Shown one piece after another: positions 6,028 through 11,954 of a DNA stretch of 40,211 nt. The number at the start of each line of letters is the position of its first letter. The first letter of the stretch is position 1. The position numbers and the translations under genes are program-made. This DNA is from a virus, in the IMG/VR virus record IMGVR_UViG_3300025317_000001, positions 1 through 40,211 of that record. The stretch is one strand, 5' to 3'. The notes under the pieces were generated by a model that did not search any database, was not told the DNA's origin, and saw nothing but the letters and a program-made list of their open reading frames with translations.

Positions 6028-6507
6028 TTACAAACAAAAGGGAGCTAAATAATTTTTAGCTCGTTCTAATAAAATAACACTATCTTGAAACATACCAAGT
6101 GCTGTATTGCAGTGATGACATAATAGTCCCCTTACTTTGTTTGTTTTATGACAATGGTCTACAACTAATTTTACTTTTTTATTACAAACAGAACATCCAA
6201 GATTTTGTTTTTTAAGTAAATCATTATACTCATTTCGTGTTATTTTATATCTTCTAACTAGTGATTTATCTTTAGCAACATTTCTTTTGTGTATATGAGA
6301 ACAACTAGTTTTTTCTATAGGGTTTCCACATCTTTCTTGGTGGGGGGAATTTTGTTTGAAATCTTTCCCACATTCTTCGCATTTGATATTTTTTAATTCA
6401 CTTCTAATTTTAGACGAACATTTGTGACTACAAAATTTCCTTTTTCTTGAGGGGAAATTTAATACCTCTTTCTTACACACTAAACATTTAGTAAAATACT
6501 GTTTCAT
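6028..6507 (-). CDS. Recombination endonuclease VII-like Holliday-junction resolvase
   Basis: 159 aa from the ATG at 6507; an upstream TTG extension is less likely. The endonuclease VII fold is seen at residues 87-157: YKITRNEYNDLL, then C105-x-x-C108, the VVDHCHKT active-site strand (116-122), and RGLLCHHCNTALGMF with C130-x-x-C133 completing the structural zinc. The N-terminal third has extra Cys pairs (C8/C11, C26/C30, C43/C46), apparently added zinc fingers. It would resolve branched DNA before packaging or cut host DNA. The start overlaps the stop of a 22-codon leader frame with a strong ribosome site. Confidence 0.85.
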   Translation of the reverse strand: MKQYFTKCLVCKKEVLNFPSRKRKFCSHKCSSKIRSELKNIKCEECGKDFKQNSPHQERCGNPIEKTSCSHIHKRNVAKDKSLVRRYKITRNEYNDLLKKQNLGCSVCNKKVKLVVDHCHKTNKVRGLLCHHCNTALGMFQDSVILLERAKNYLAPFCL

Positions 6508-6572
6508 AGAATTTTCCAAACTAAAAAGGAGAGGCAACTGGATACACTCATTACAGCGTAGACCGAAGTCAT
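6504..6572 (-). CDS. Leader peptide (22 aa) coupled to the endonuclease VII gene
   Basis: ATG at 6572 preceded by AAAGGAGGGGTA, the best Shine-Dalgarno in the window. The frame ends TGA at 6506-6504, overlapping the endonuclease ATG (ATGA). The product MTSVYAVMSVSSCLSFLVWK plus two residues is hydrophobic. It may simply deliver ribosomes to the downstream start, which has no good ribosome site of its own. Confidence 0.45.
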   Translation of the reverse strand: MTSVYAVMSVSSCLSFLVWKIL

Positions 6573-6632
6573 TACCCCTCCTTTGTAGTCAATAAAATTA
6601 TTAAAATTGTGTAATGATTTTTCCATATCAAG

Positions 6633-6638
6633 ATTATA
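6633..6638 (-). promoter_or_regulatory. Extended -10 promoter for the replication operon
   Basis: TGTTATAAT on the minus strand (TG-n-TATAAT), -10 box at 6638-6633, with a weak -35. It lies 60 nt before the leader peptide and heads the endonuclease VII, initiator and helicase genes. It sits just after a terminator for the upstream gene. Confidence 0.55.
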
Positions 6639-6680
6639 ACACATTTAAAACTTGACACAGAAAACATGTGGTGTGGACAA

Positions 6681-6719
6681 CTTAAAATAAAACACCCCAA
6701 GATTTCAGTCAAGGGGTGT
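6681..6719 (-). terminator. Rho-independent terminator
   Basis: Minus-strand stem ACACCCC/GGGGTGT (6719-6713 with 6698-6692), followed by a U-rich tract TTTTATTTT. It ends the unit containing the 60-aa and 46-aa genes. Confidence 0.75.
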
Positions 6720-6736
6720 GATTAGGATTTCCCCCA

Positions 6737-6767
6737 ATTTCATTGGTCTAAAGACCGCTAATGAAAT
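6737..6767 (-). other. Stem-loop between the 46-aa membrane gene and its terminator
   Basis: ATTTCATT (6737-6744) pairs with AATGAAAT (6760-6767), and GGTC (6745-6748) with GACC (6753-6756), with a GCT bulge. About 12 bp, no U tract. It is probably an mRNA 3'-end stabiliser or part of a tandem terminator. Confidence 0.4.
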
Positions 6768-6774
6768 ATTCACC

Positions 6775-6915
6775 TTACAGTTTAGGGGGAAAGTTTCCAA
6801 GAATTAAATGTTTCCAAATCCAATAACTAAATTTCCCCAAACAATAAAGCACAAACAAGGGAGGAATAATTAGAATTCGGTAGAAAAAAACAAGAACAAG
6901 CCAGTGTGTTTTCAT
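6775..6915 (-). CDS. Small membrane protein (46 aa)
   Basis: ATG at 6915, two bases after the stop of the 60-aa gene. A longer frame with a start at 6999 overlaps that gene and is unlikely. A hydrophobic stretch (WLVLVFFYRILIIPPLFVLY) is followed by an aromatic segment (GKFSYWIWKHL). One or two membrane passes. Function unknown. Confidence 0.5.
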   Translation of the reverse strand: MKTHWLVLVFFYRILIIPPLFVLYCLGKFSYWIWKHLILGNFPPKL

Positions 6916-6916
6916 C

Positions 6917-7099
6917 TTAAAGGATTTTAATGACAAGCATTGTCGTTGGTATTGATGAAAGTGTTCCAGATGATATGGAGATTGCGACTCCATGCCCAAT
7001 TTTCATAAGCAAATAGAATCCCTTATCTCCAACATCATCTTTCAGGGGTCGAGCAATAAACTTTTCCCCGATTTTGAGATTTTCAAATTTTGTATCCAT
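6917..7099 (-). CDS. Small hypothetical protein downstream of the structured RNA (60 aa)
   Basis: MDTKFENLKIGEKFIARPLK, then GFYLLMKIGHGVAISI. A compact beta-rich protein; FENLKIGEKF is a start seen in many small phage proteins of unknown role. No ribosome site is visible before the ATG at 7099, but the 7126-7301 RNA-like element ends 27 nt upstream and may control it. Confidence 0.55.
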   Translation of the reverse strand: MDTKFENLKIGEKFIARPLKDDVGDKGFYLLMKIGHGVAISISSGTLSSIPTTMLVIKIL

Positions 7100-7125
7100 G
7101 TTATTTGGTTTTAAAAGAGCGTTAA

Positions 7126-7301
7126 TTCACTCAATGGGGGGCCGAAGTCAAACTTTAACCGGTATAAAACTTCGGATGGAAGTGCAAACTAATTTTGTAA
7201 TTAGTACGACCTTACCAAACTACTACACCCCTTCGGATGTTTCGCCTGTGGTATACAGGGGCTTGCAATCCCCGTTATTCACCCACCCCCCATTCAATGA
7301 A
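7126..7301 (-). ncRNA. Candidate structured RNA: closing stem with several internal hairpins
   Basis: The 200-nt gap 7100-7301 has no gene but is full of pairing. AATGGGGGG (7133-7141) pairs with CCCCCCATT (7286-7294), extended by TTCA/TGAA outside two mismatches (7126-7129 with 7298-7301). Inside are CCGAAGT/ACTTCGG (7142-7148 with 7169-7175), ACTAATT/AATTAGT with a 4-nt loop (7188-7194 with 7199-7205), CCTGT/ACAGG (7245-7249 with 7255-7259) and GGGG/CCCC (7258-7261 with 7270-7273). CTTCGGATG occurs twice (7170, 7231), so CCGAAG could switch partners. The element starts right after the NinG-like stop codon and ends just before the 60-aa gene. It may be a leader/riboswitch-like RNA or a free RNA. 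Confidence 0.55.
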
Positions 7302-7712
7302 CTATTTGTTTATTATATCAGATGACTCCAGATAACCCGTGTATAAATCAATCTTTTCCTGATACCACCCAGCATCAGCTTTTACGATTATATTTTTATC
7401 CCTAAAAAGTTGGTCTACATATTCTTGACCTTCAATTTTAACCACATTCTTGTAAAATTCAGCACCTTGCCCTCCGCCATTGATGTTACACCTGAAACAT
7501 TGGGGGCGTAAATTCCTGAAATCATATCTCAAGAAAGCGCCACAAGTCGAGGATGGAATAAAATGCCCACACTGAAGATTGGCTCCAGTTAAATTTCTAG
7601 CCCCGCAAGTGAAGCAAGAATTGCCGTGTTTTCTGAAGACAATTTGGCGGGTTAAACCCCATAGTTTTTTCTTTAAAAAGGAGATTGATTTTTTCTTTTT
7701 CTTTGATTTCAA
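7302..7712 (-). CDS. ninG: NinG/Rap-like HNH recombination endonuclease
   Basis: 136 aa. A basic N-terminus (KSKKKKK) is followed by C33-F-T-C36, LQCGHFIP (His50), FRNLRPQCFRCN (C72, C75) and INGGGQGAEFY. This Cys4-HNH layout matches lambda NinG (Rap), which trims branched recombination intermediates. Lambda NinG is ~200 aa, so this is a short form holding only the nuclease core. It is flanked by structured intergenic DNA on both sides. It could overlap in role with the endonuclease VII-like enzyme at 6028. Confidence 0.75.
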   Translation of the reverse strand: MKSKKKKKSISFLKKKLWGLTRQIVFRKHGNSCFTCGARNLTGANLQCGHFIPSSTCGAFLRYDFRNLRPQCFRCNINGGGQGAEFYKNVVKIEGQEYVDQLFRDKNIIVKADAGWYQEKIDLYTGYLESSDIINK

Positions 7713-7736
7713 AATTTTGCTTTAAATGAGTTAAAA

Positions 7737-7791
7737 ATGGGGGGTGCTACCTTGATACCTCTTTAGCCCCTAGTATGTTCTGACCCCCAAT
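7737..7791 (-). other. Stem-loop in the gap upstream of the NinG-like gene
   Basis: The gap 7713-7844 contains no supported gene. GGGGGT (7740-7745) pairs with ACCCCC (7783-7788), enclosing 37 nt with weaker inner pairing. The outer arm repeats the AATGGGGGG sequence (7736-7744) also used by the closing stem at 7133-7141, so the NinG-like gene sits between two copies of the 9-mer. Confidence 0.4.
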
Positions 7792-7844
7792 ATGAGTCAA
7801 TGATTATAAGGGGTAAATTTTATGATGCCTCCAATAAAACGATT

Positions 7845-8057
7845 CTACAGCTCGATTAGATCCCCTATCCGCCAACCATCTCCCTTGTCCACCTCCCGAC
7901 CAGTCTTAATTAAGAAAACCAAACTCTCTTGTTTCTTCTGCCAATTCTCTTTTGGAAGTTTTTGACAGATGGGTTCATCTGGGTGCCAAACTAAAAATTC
8001 TTTATCCTCAGCGTCAGCACAAATTGGAGCACCACATATCTCTATTGTGTGTTTCAT
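7845..8057 (-). CDS. Hypothetical protein under palindromic operator (70 aa)
   Basis: Unrecognised: MKHTIEICGAPICADAEDKE, then PKENWQKKQESLVFLI and GDGWRIGDLIEL. The TATAAT box ends only 6 nt before the ATG, so the mRNA is probably leaderless, and a perfect 23-bp palindrome covers the -35 region. It is a monocistronic gene isolated by the terminator at 8106-8138, so it is individually regulated. Confidence 0.55.
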   Translation of the reverse strand: MKHTIEICGAPICADAEDKEFLVWHPDEPICQKLPKENWQKKQESLVFLIKTGREVDKGDGWRIGDLIEL

Positions 8058-8063
8058 GTTCTA

Positions 8064-8096
8064 ATTATACCAAGAATGATTCCCAGGGAATCATTC
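8064..8096 (-). promoter_or_regulatory. Promoter with perfect 11+1+11 palindromic operator
   Basis: Extended -10 TGGTATAAT (box at 8069-8064) lies 6 nt before the ATG at 8057. The palindrome GAATGATTCCC-A-GGGAATCATTC fills 8074-8096, exactly over the spacer and -35 positions, where a bound dimer would block polymerase. It has no U tract and the loop is one base, so a protein-binding site is likelier than a terminator. Confidence 0.6.
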
Positions 8097-8105
8097 AATG
8101 TGGAT

Positions 8106-8138
8106 AAAAAAAGACCCGTTACTATCTTGGCGGGTCTT
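8106..8138 (-). terminator. Rho-independent terminator for the 96-aa gene
   Basis: Minus-strand stem AAGACCCG/CGGGTCTT (8138-8131 with 8118-8111) followed by TTTTTTT. The stop codon of the 8137-8427 gene lies in the stem base. Confidence 0.85.
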
Positions 8139-8427
8139 AATCGTAGAACCCGTCATTGTCTGGGTCAGTTTTGATTAGTGCGTTCCAGTCGGGGATTGGC
8201 ATTCTGCCAATTTTTTCCCTCAGGATTACGACATAACCCTTAACATGAGCTGGTTTAACTTCGCAAATTACACAAGCTGCTCCATAAACGACCTCTTGTC
8301 CTTCGGTTTTGATTAACCTTAAGAGGTGTAGGGTAATTCCTTTCTGTTTTTTGAAGGGGCGATTATGTAATTCACAGTCTTCACAGAACATATGACGGGT
8401 AAACGGGTATATTCTTTTGTTTTCCAT
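8137..8427 (-). CDS. Hypothetical protein with two CxxC pairs (96 aa)
   Basis: Unrecognised. CEDC (residues 15-18) and CVIC (51-54) could bind one zinc, and the end reads KTDPDNDGFYD (acidic). It has its own promoter (8445-8472) and its own terminator (8106-8138), a one-gene unit. Confidence 0.6.
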   Translation of the reverse strand: MENKRIYPFTRHMFCEDCELHNRPFKKQKGITLHLLRLIKTEGQEVVYGAACVICEVKPAHVKGYVVILREKIGRMPIPDWNALIKTDPDNDGFYD

Positions 8428-8444
8428 AGAACTGTTTTTCTTTA

Positions 8445-8472
8445 ATTATACACCCTGACAATCACTTGACAA
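8445..8472 (-). promoter_or_regulatory. Sigma70 promoter for the 96-aa gene
   Basis: TTGTCA (8472-8467), 16-nt spacer, TATAAT (8450-8445) on the minus strand. The start codon is 17 nt further on. Confidence 0.65.
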
Positions 8473-8502
8473 TTAAAAAGCCCCTCCGAAATGAAGGGGC
8501 TT
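8471..8502 (-). terminator. Rho-independent terminator for the metallophosphatase gene
   Basis: Minus-strand stem AAGCCCCT/AGGGGCTT (8502-8495 with 8485-8478) followed by TTTTAATT. It overlaps the -35 box of the next promoter. Confidence 0.85.
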
Positions 8503-8505
8503 AGA

Positions 8506-9696
8506 TTAAACGGAAAACAAAATGGGGGTGGTTACTGTCTTGCAACCTCGTTTTGAATCAATTAGGAAAAATGTCTGCCTTGGGGTTTCATAGTCTGCCT
8601 TGATTTGCAAAGCAAAACTGTTGTAACCGATTATGGAACCATTACAGATGAAATTTCCGCCATCTTTAAACTGATGGAAATGCCCGAAACAATCAAGGTC
8701 AGCGTGTTTCATTTTCTGCCATTGTGAGATGGCTTTAAAGGTGGGGATAAACAACCCCCCAATACCTCCACCATATTTCATGGCGTGTCCATGATGAAAA
8801 CGAATCATGAAGTCATATACTTTAACATAGGATAAGTACCCATCAGCGATAAGAAATGTTACTCTCTTGTTGCCTCTGAAATAATTAGCCAAGTTATGAT
8901 ACATAAAGTATTCAAGATTGTTTCCCTGCTCGGTTGAGATGTGAACCTTTTTAGTAATCCGGGTGTGATTGCCAACATGGCATGGAATTACTAAATTCAG
9001 TTTAGAGTTCCTTAAGAGGAAATGAATACCTGAAACAATTTGATTTTGAACTTCAATGATTGCCTCAATCGGTCTCAGGGAACAATTCTCCAACAACTCC
9101 TCATGGATGTTTCCACTAATGAAGTCCCCAAGAAGCGCTAACACCAATGTTTCAATTTTGGCATTTTGCTTTTCCTTCTCGATTAACTTCAAAGTGTGCT
9201 GGAAGAATTCCTCAATCCTCTTCTGGGCAATGGATAGGTTGAATTCATTCAGTCCGTTTACCTTTTCACTCTTAACGATTTCCTCAATGTGCCAATCGCT
9301 TGCCAATACCACCGCAGTAACAGGAGTATTACCACTACTCTTTTTTAGGGGAATTTCAAACGAATTGATCCCCGCCTTCATCTCAAGAACAGCTTCAAGT
9401 TCTGCTTGAAGTCTTTCAACCTCAGAGAGCACAACATGATACTTCTTATCAGTGGTTACTTTGCTTTTTCGTGCTTCTTCTTTGTCTTTGTCTATCTGGA
9501 TTTGTTCATCGGCAGTCAAGTTGTCTTTACCGACAACAACAACTCCATTTCTTCCCGCCTTACTTGGGAGACCCAATCTTCTACCACGATCACTTACTGT
9601 TTTATAATTGGTAAGCCCCGTTAGTTTAGCCAGTTCAGCATTAGTTTTAGTCAACCAATGTTTCTTAATGAACTGATTGATTTCTGATTTTTTCAT
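8506..9696 (-). CDS. Calcineurin-like metallophosphatase with N-terminal helix-turn-helix
   Basis: 396 aa. Residues 1-50 (FIKKHWLTKTNAELAKLTGL, then VSDRGRRLGLP) form an HTH like those that tether enzymes to DNA. After a coiled linker the two-metal phosphoesterase core shows D134-W-H136, G190-D191, G242-N-H244 and the H-G-H (302-304) and GHFH (338-341) motifs, a complete ligand set. Phage relatives are annotated as DNA repair exonuclease or phosphatase. The HTH argues for a DNA substrate, but a phosphomonoesterase cannot be excluded. It ends at a strong terminator (8471-8502). Confidence 0.8.
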   Translation of the reverse strand: MKKSEINQFIKKHWLTKTNAELAKLTGLTNYKTVSDRGRRLGLPSKAGRNGVVVVGKDNLTADEQIQIDKDKEEARKSKVTTDKKYHVVLSEVERLQAELEAVLEMKAGINSFEIPLKKSSGNTPVTAVVLASDWHIEEIVKSEKVNGLNEFNLSIAQKRIEEFFQHTLKLIEKEKQNAKIETLVLALLGDFISGNIHEELLENCSLRPIEAIIEVQNQIVSGIHFLLRNSKLNLVIPCHVGNHTRITKKVHISTEQGNNLEYFMYHNLANYFRGNKRVTFLIADGYLSYVKVYDFMIRFHHGHAMKYGGGIGGLFIPTFKAISQWQKMKHADLDCFGHFHQFKDGGNFICNGSIIGYNSFALQIKADYETPRQTFFLIDSKRGCKTVTTPILFSV

Positions 9697-9720
9697 AATA
9701 TTTTATTTAGTTGTGAATAT

Positions 9721-9918
9721 TCAAATTTCTAAACCAATTATATCACGGCACGACCATGCCGTTTTTAATTTTTTTAAATCTTCTTTAGTTAATTTTTCAG
9801 TTCTCACTATTGAATCAATCATATCCTTAGCACCAGCCAGTGCAATGAGATTATCCTTTAAGAAAAATAAATTTGTAGCATAGAGAAGTTTTTTCTTTCT
9901 TCTTTCATATAGGTTCAT
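9721..9918 (-). CDS. Small hypothetical protein (65 aa), leaderless candidate
   Basis: Basic start MNLYERRKKKLLYATNLFF, then an amphipathic helix (SIVRTEKLTKEDLKKL). Unrecognised. The -10 box is exactly 6 nt before the ATG, so transcription would begin at the A of ATG. It probably shares its mRNA with the metallophosphatase 25 nt downstream. Confidence 0.5.
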   Translation of the reverse strand: MNLYERRKKKLLYATNLFFLKDNLIALAGAKDMIDSIVRTEKLTKEDLKKLKTAWSCRDIIGLEI

Positions 9919-9924
9919 TTGATT

Positions 9925-9930
9925 ATTATA
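9925..9930 (-). promoter_or_regulatory. -10 box placed for leaderless transcription
   Basis: AGTATAAT on the minus strand; box at 9930-9925, 6 nt from the ATG at 9918. No clear -35. Confidence 0.45.
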
Positions 9931-9968
9931 CTAAATCAAGATTGACTTTTTTCTCCTTGTGTGGATAA

Positions 9969-9991
9969 CAAAAAAGCCCCCTAAGGGGCTT
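9969..9991 (-). terminator. Rho-independent terminator at the end of the late operon
   Basis: Minus-strand stem AAGCCCC/GGGGCTT with a 4-nt loop (9991-9985 with 9980-9974) followed by TTTTT. It follows the transglycosylase gene and separates late from early units. Confidence 0.85.
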
Positions 9992-10014
9992 CTCTGCTTT
10001 GTTGACCATGTCGA

Positions 10015-10416
10015 TTAGGCAACTAATAATTTTTTAGACCAGCACGGCTTCGAGGATTTCCAGGGAGCTGTGCCATTCTCAAAGAGCAGAATCATTCCAT
10101 ATCTCAGATTTTCATCACTATTGTAGATATTTAATCCCCTCTTATTTGCAGATTCTTTATGGAAATAACTATTGATTTGCCAAGTTCCTATATCGGTGCC
10201 GACTACGGCCATGGTTCCTCTTGCCTCCTCTTTATAATTACTTTCACAAGAAATTATAGCATGAGCGACCAGTGGATTCACATGGTACTCCAATGCCAAC
10301 TTATCTATCTTTTCCTCTAAAGAAAGAACTTCAACCGCATAGACCTCCCGGCTTGGGATATTGAACGCAGTTGCTAATAACACCACAGCAAGAAGCCATG
10401 CTATTACGATTTTCAT
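10015..10416 (-). CDS. Secreted lytic transglycosylase (GH23/SLT-like) endolysin
   Basis: 133 aa. A signal peptide (MKIVIAWLLAVVLLATAF, cleavage likely after VYA, residue 27) sends it to the periplasm. The catalytic Glu is E58 in ISCESNYKEEA, followed by GTDIGTWQIN (73-82), the GLxQIN-type substrate strand, and the NLRYGMILL helix. The C-terminal APWKSSKPCW pattern is usual in compact GH23 enzymes, and C57 and C125 may form a disulfide. It would cleave peptidoglycan glycan strands with anhydro-muramyl ends. It is the last late gene, right after the holin. Confidence 0.85.
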   Translation of the reverse strand: MKIVIAWLLAVVLLATAFNIPSREVYAVEVLSLEEKIDKLALEYHVNPLVAHAIISCESNYKEEARGTMAVVGTDIGTWQINSYFHKESANKRGLNIYNSDENLRYGMILLFENGTAPWKSSKPCWSKKLLVA

Positions 10417-10421
10417 TTAGT

Positions 10422-10676
10422 TTAGATGTTTACGGAGTCGAATACTTTTTTCAACAAGAGTTCATAGAGAGTTATGGCTCCAGCTAAGATGATGCCAGCT
10501 TGTTTTAGGATAGCCAAATATTCTGGATTGCCTTGAACTAACGAGTTTATGGCAACCACTACTAGGGCTATAATAAAAATTAGGGCATGAACTGCTGTCT
10601 TTCCATACTTCTCAACAAGTCTTTTAGATAGTTGAGTCAAGATACTGATTCCAAACGTTGATATTAGTGTAAACAT
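10422..10676 (-). CDS. Holin
   Basis: 84 aa with two to three hydrophobic segments: about residues 1-16, VHALIFIIALVVVAINSL (29-46) and AGIILAGAITLYELLL (60-75). Basic residues lie between the first two (KRLVEKYGK). The size, topology and position before the endolysin fit a class I/II holin that times lysis. With a signal-peptide endolysin next door, the holin could act as a pinholin, but no SAR domain is evident. Confidence 0.7.
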   Translation of the reverse strand: MFTLISTFGISILTQLSKRLVEKYGKTAVHALIFIIALVVVAINSLVQGNPEYLAILKQAGIILAGAITLYELLLKKVFDSVNI

Positions 10677-10718
10677 TTATATATTTTAATTTTAAACACC
10701 CCGGGGGGTTCGTATATA

Positions 10719-10724
10719 ATTATA
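10719..10724 (-). promoter_or_regulatory. Extended -10 promoter for the lysis genes
   Basis: TGTTATAAT on the minus strand, box at 10724-10719, 42 nt before the holin ATG. The leader contains a GC-rich run, ACCCCCCGGGGT (10699-10710 region), that may fold weakly. Confidence 0.45.
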
Positions 10725-10754
10725 ACACTCACTAACCATCCTACATGGGGAAAA

Positions 10755-11753
10755 CTATGAGTTTAGGGATTTGAGTGTTTTTGGGCCACAATACATACCC
10801 TTTAGGAAATATAATTCAAAGATTGAAGCCACCTTATTGGCTAATTGATAGGCAAGAACTGATTTGGCGGTAATTGGACCATAATATCCAGTGCACTCTT
10901 GCGTGAGGGGGAAGAAACCTTTTATTCTTAAAAACTTTTGAAGTTCCTTGATGTCATTACTTGTTTCTCCCCACTGCATTGACTTTGTAAAATTATATGG
11001 TGGAATAGGATTGTATTTTAAGATTATCCATGCTTCAGTTGGCTTATAATTACCCCATAAGATATTAGCGGTGCCGTTAATATTCCATAATATTCCCCAA
11101 GTATTGACCAGGGTTTGGTCTAAATTTACTGTGTAATCAAACTTACTCATATTGATTGCGTGGCCAGAGATTACTTTTTGGGGTGGTCTTAGGGGGTTAA
11201 TGGGTTGTGTCCACCACTCTGAACCGACATCGTATCTGCAAATGATTCCACTTTCTGAATCTATAATTGCTTTTGCGATAGTTTGCGAATCGTTTATATT
11301 CACTTGAGCATAACCCTGTATTTTATTCACACACAATCCTGTGAGTCTTAAAATTTCCGATAGGGGTATAGCTTGAAGTTTGGCTATATATTGAGCATAG
11401 GGGGAATTTCTATCTTCTTCGGTTACCCATGTAAAAAATTCCAAGGGGAGGAAGCCATAAAGTTTTCCAACCTTCAGGGAGGACATAATAGATGAACCCT
11501 CCTGCCAGTTTTGGTCTAAAAATTTCTTCTGAAGAAGATATTGGAAATCAGCTGAATATTTTATTCCATCAACCTTACTTCTATTTTGAGTTAAGGAAAT
11601 AGCAGTGCAAATTCCCACCCTTCTTTGGTTTTCTATTTCAGAAAGAGAATATTCATATCCACCCTTTACTAATGGTTCCCCCGCAAGGTCGGATATTTGA
11701 ACTGTTCTTGAATCCTGTTTTGATTCTAAAGCCCCTAATCCAAATTGATTCAT
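10755..11753 (-). CDS. Papain-like cysteine peptidase with C-terminal peptidoglycan-binding domain
   Basis: 332 aa. The C1-type triad can be read: Cys49 in RVGICTAIS, His198 in ISGHAINM and Asn218 in LVNTWGIL, in the usual order and spacing. Residues 258-331 (KSMQWGETSNDIKELQKFL, then GYYGPITAKSVLAYQ) are a PG_binding_1-type repeat. It has no signal peptide. It may cleave cell-wall crosslinks as a second lysis enzyme, or ride in the particle to open the wall at entry. It overlaps the XhlA-like gene by 4 nt and lies before the holin. Confidence 0.75.
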   Translation of the reverse strand: MNQFGLGALESKQDSRTVQISDLAGEPLVKGGYEYSLSEIENQRRVGICTAISLTQNRSKVDGIKYSADFQYLLQKKFLDQNWQEGSSIMSSLKVGKLYGFLPLEFFTWVTEEDRNSPYAQYIAKLQAIPLSEILRLTGLCVNKIQGYAQVNINDSQTIAKAIIDSESGIICRYDVGSEWWTQPINPLRPPQKVISGHAINMSKFDYTVNLDQTLVNTWGILWNINGTANILWGNYKPTEAWIILKYNPIPPYNFTKSMQWGETSNDIKELQKFLRIKGFFPLTQECTGYYGPITAKSVLAYQLANKVASIFELYFLKGMYCGPKTLKSLNS

Positions 11754-11953
11754 TGTAATTTAAAAGCCACCAAAATTATTGTTAATATTATTCCACCGAT
11801 AATGGAATAGAGCATATTTCTCATTGCTTTGTGATTATCTTTTAGCCACTCAGTATCTACGGTATTTTTTGCTAAACTAATTTCAATATGAGCGAGATGA
11901 TTTTCCCTGATTATTTTTATATCTTCTTCTATTTTTATAAGTCTTGTTTCCAT
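11750..11953 (-). CDS. XhlA-like coiled-coil membrane protein (67 aa)
   Basis: An N-terminal amphipathic coil (METRLIKIEEDIKIIRENH) is followed by a short polar segment and one C-terminal transmembrane helix (SIIGGIILTIILVAF). This is the layout of XhlA/haemolysin-type proteins found with phage lysis genes. It overlaps the peptidase gene (ATGA) and follows the fibre gene by one base, so it likely assists the holin. Confidence 0.6.
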   Translation of the reverse strand: METRLIKIEEDIKIIRENHLAHIEISLAKNTVDTEWLKDNHKAMRNMLYSIIGGIILTIILVAFKLQ

Positions 11954-11954
11954 A

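Noticed and set aside
6775-6999. 74-codon form of the small membrane gene
   Set aside because: Its first 28 codons overlap the 60-aa gene in another frame; the ATG at 6915 gives a clean tandem arrangement.
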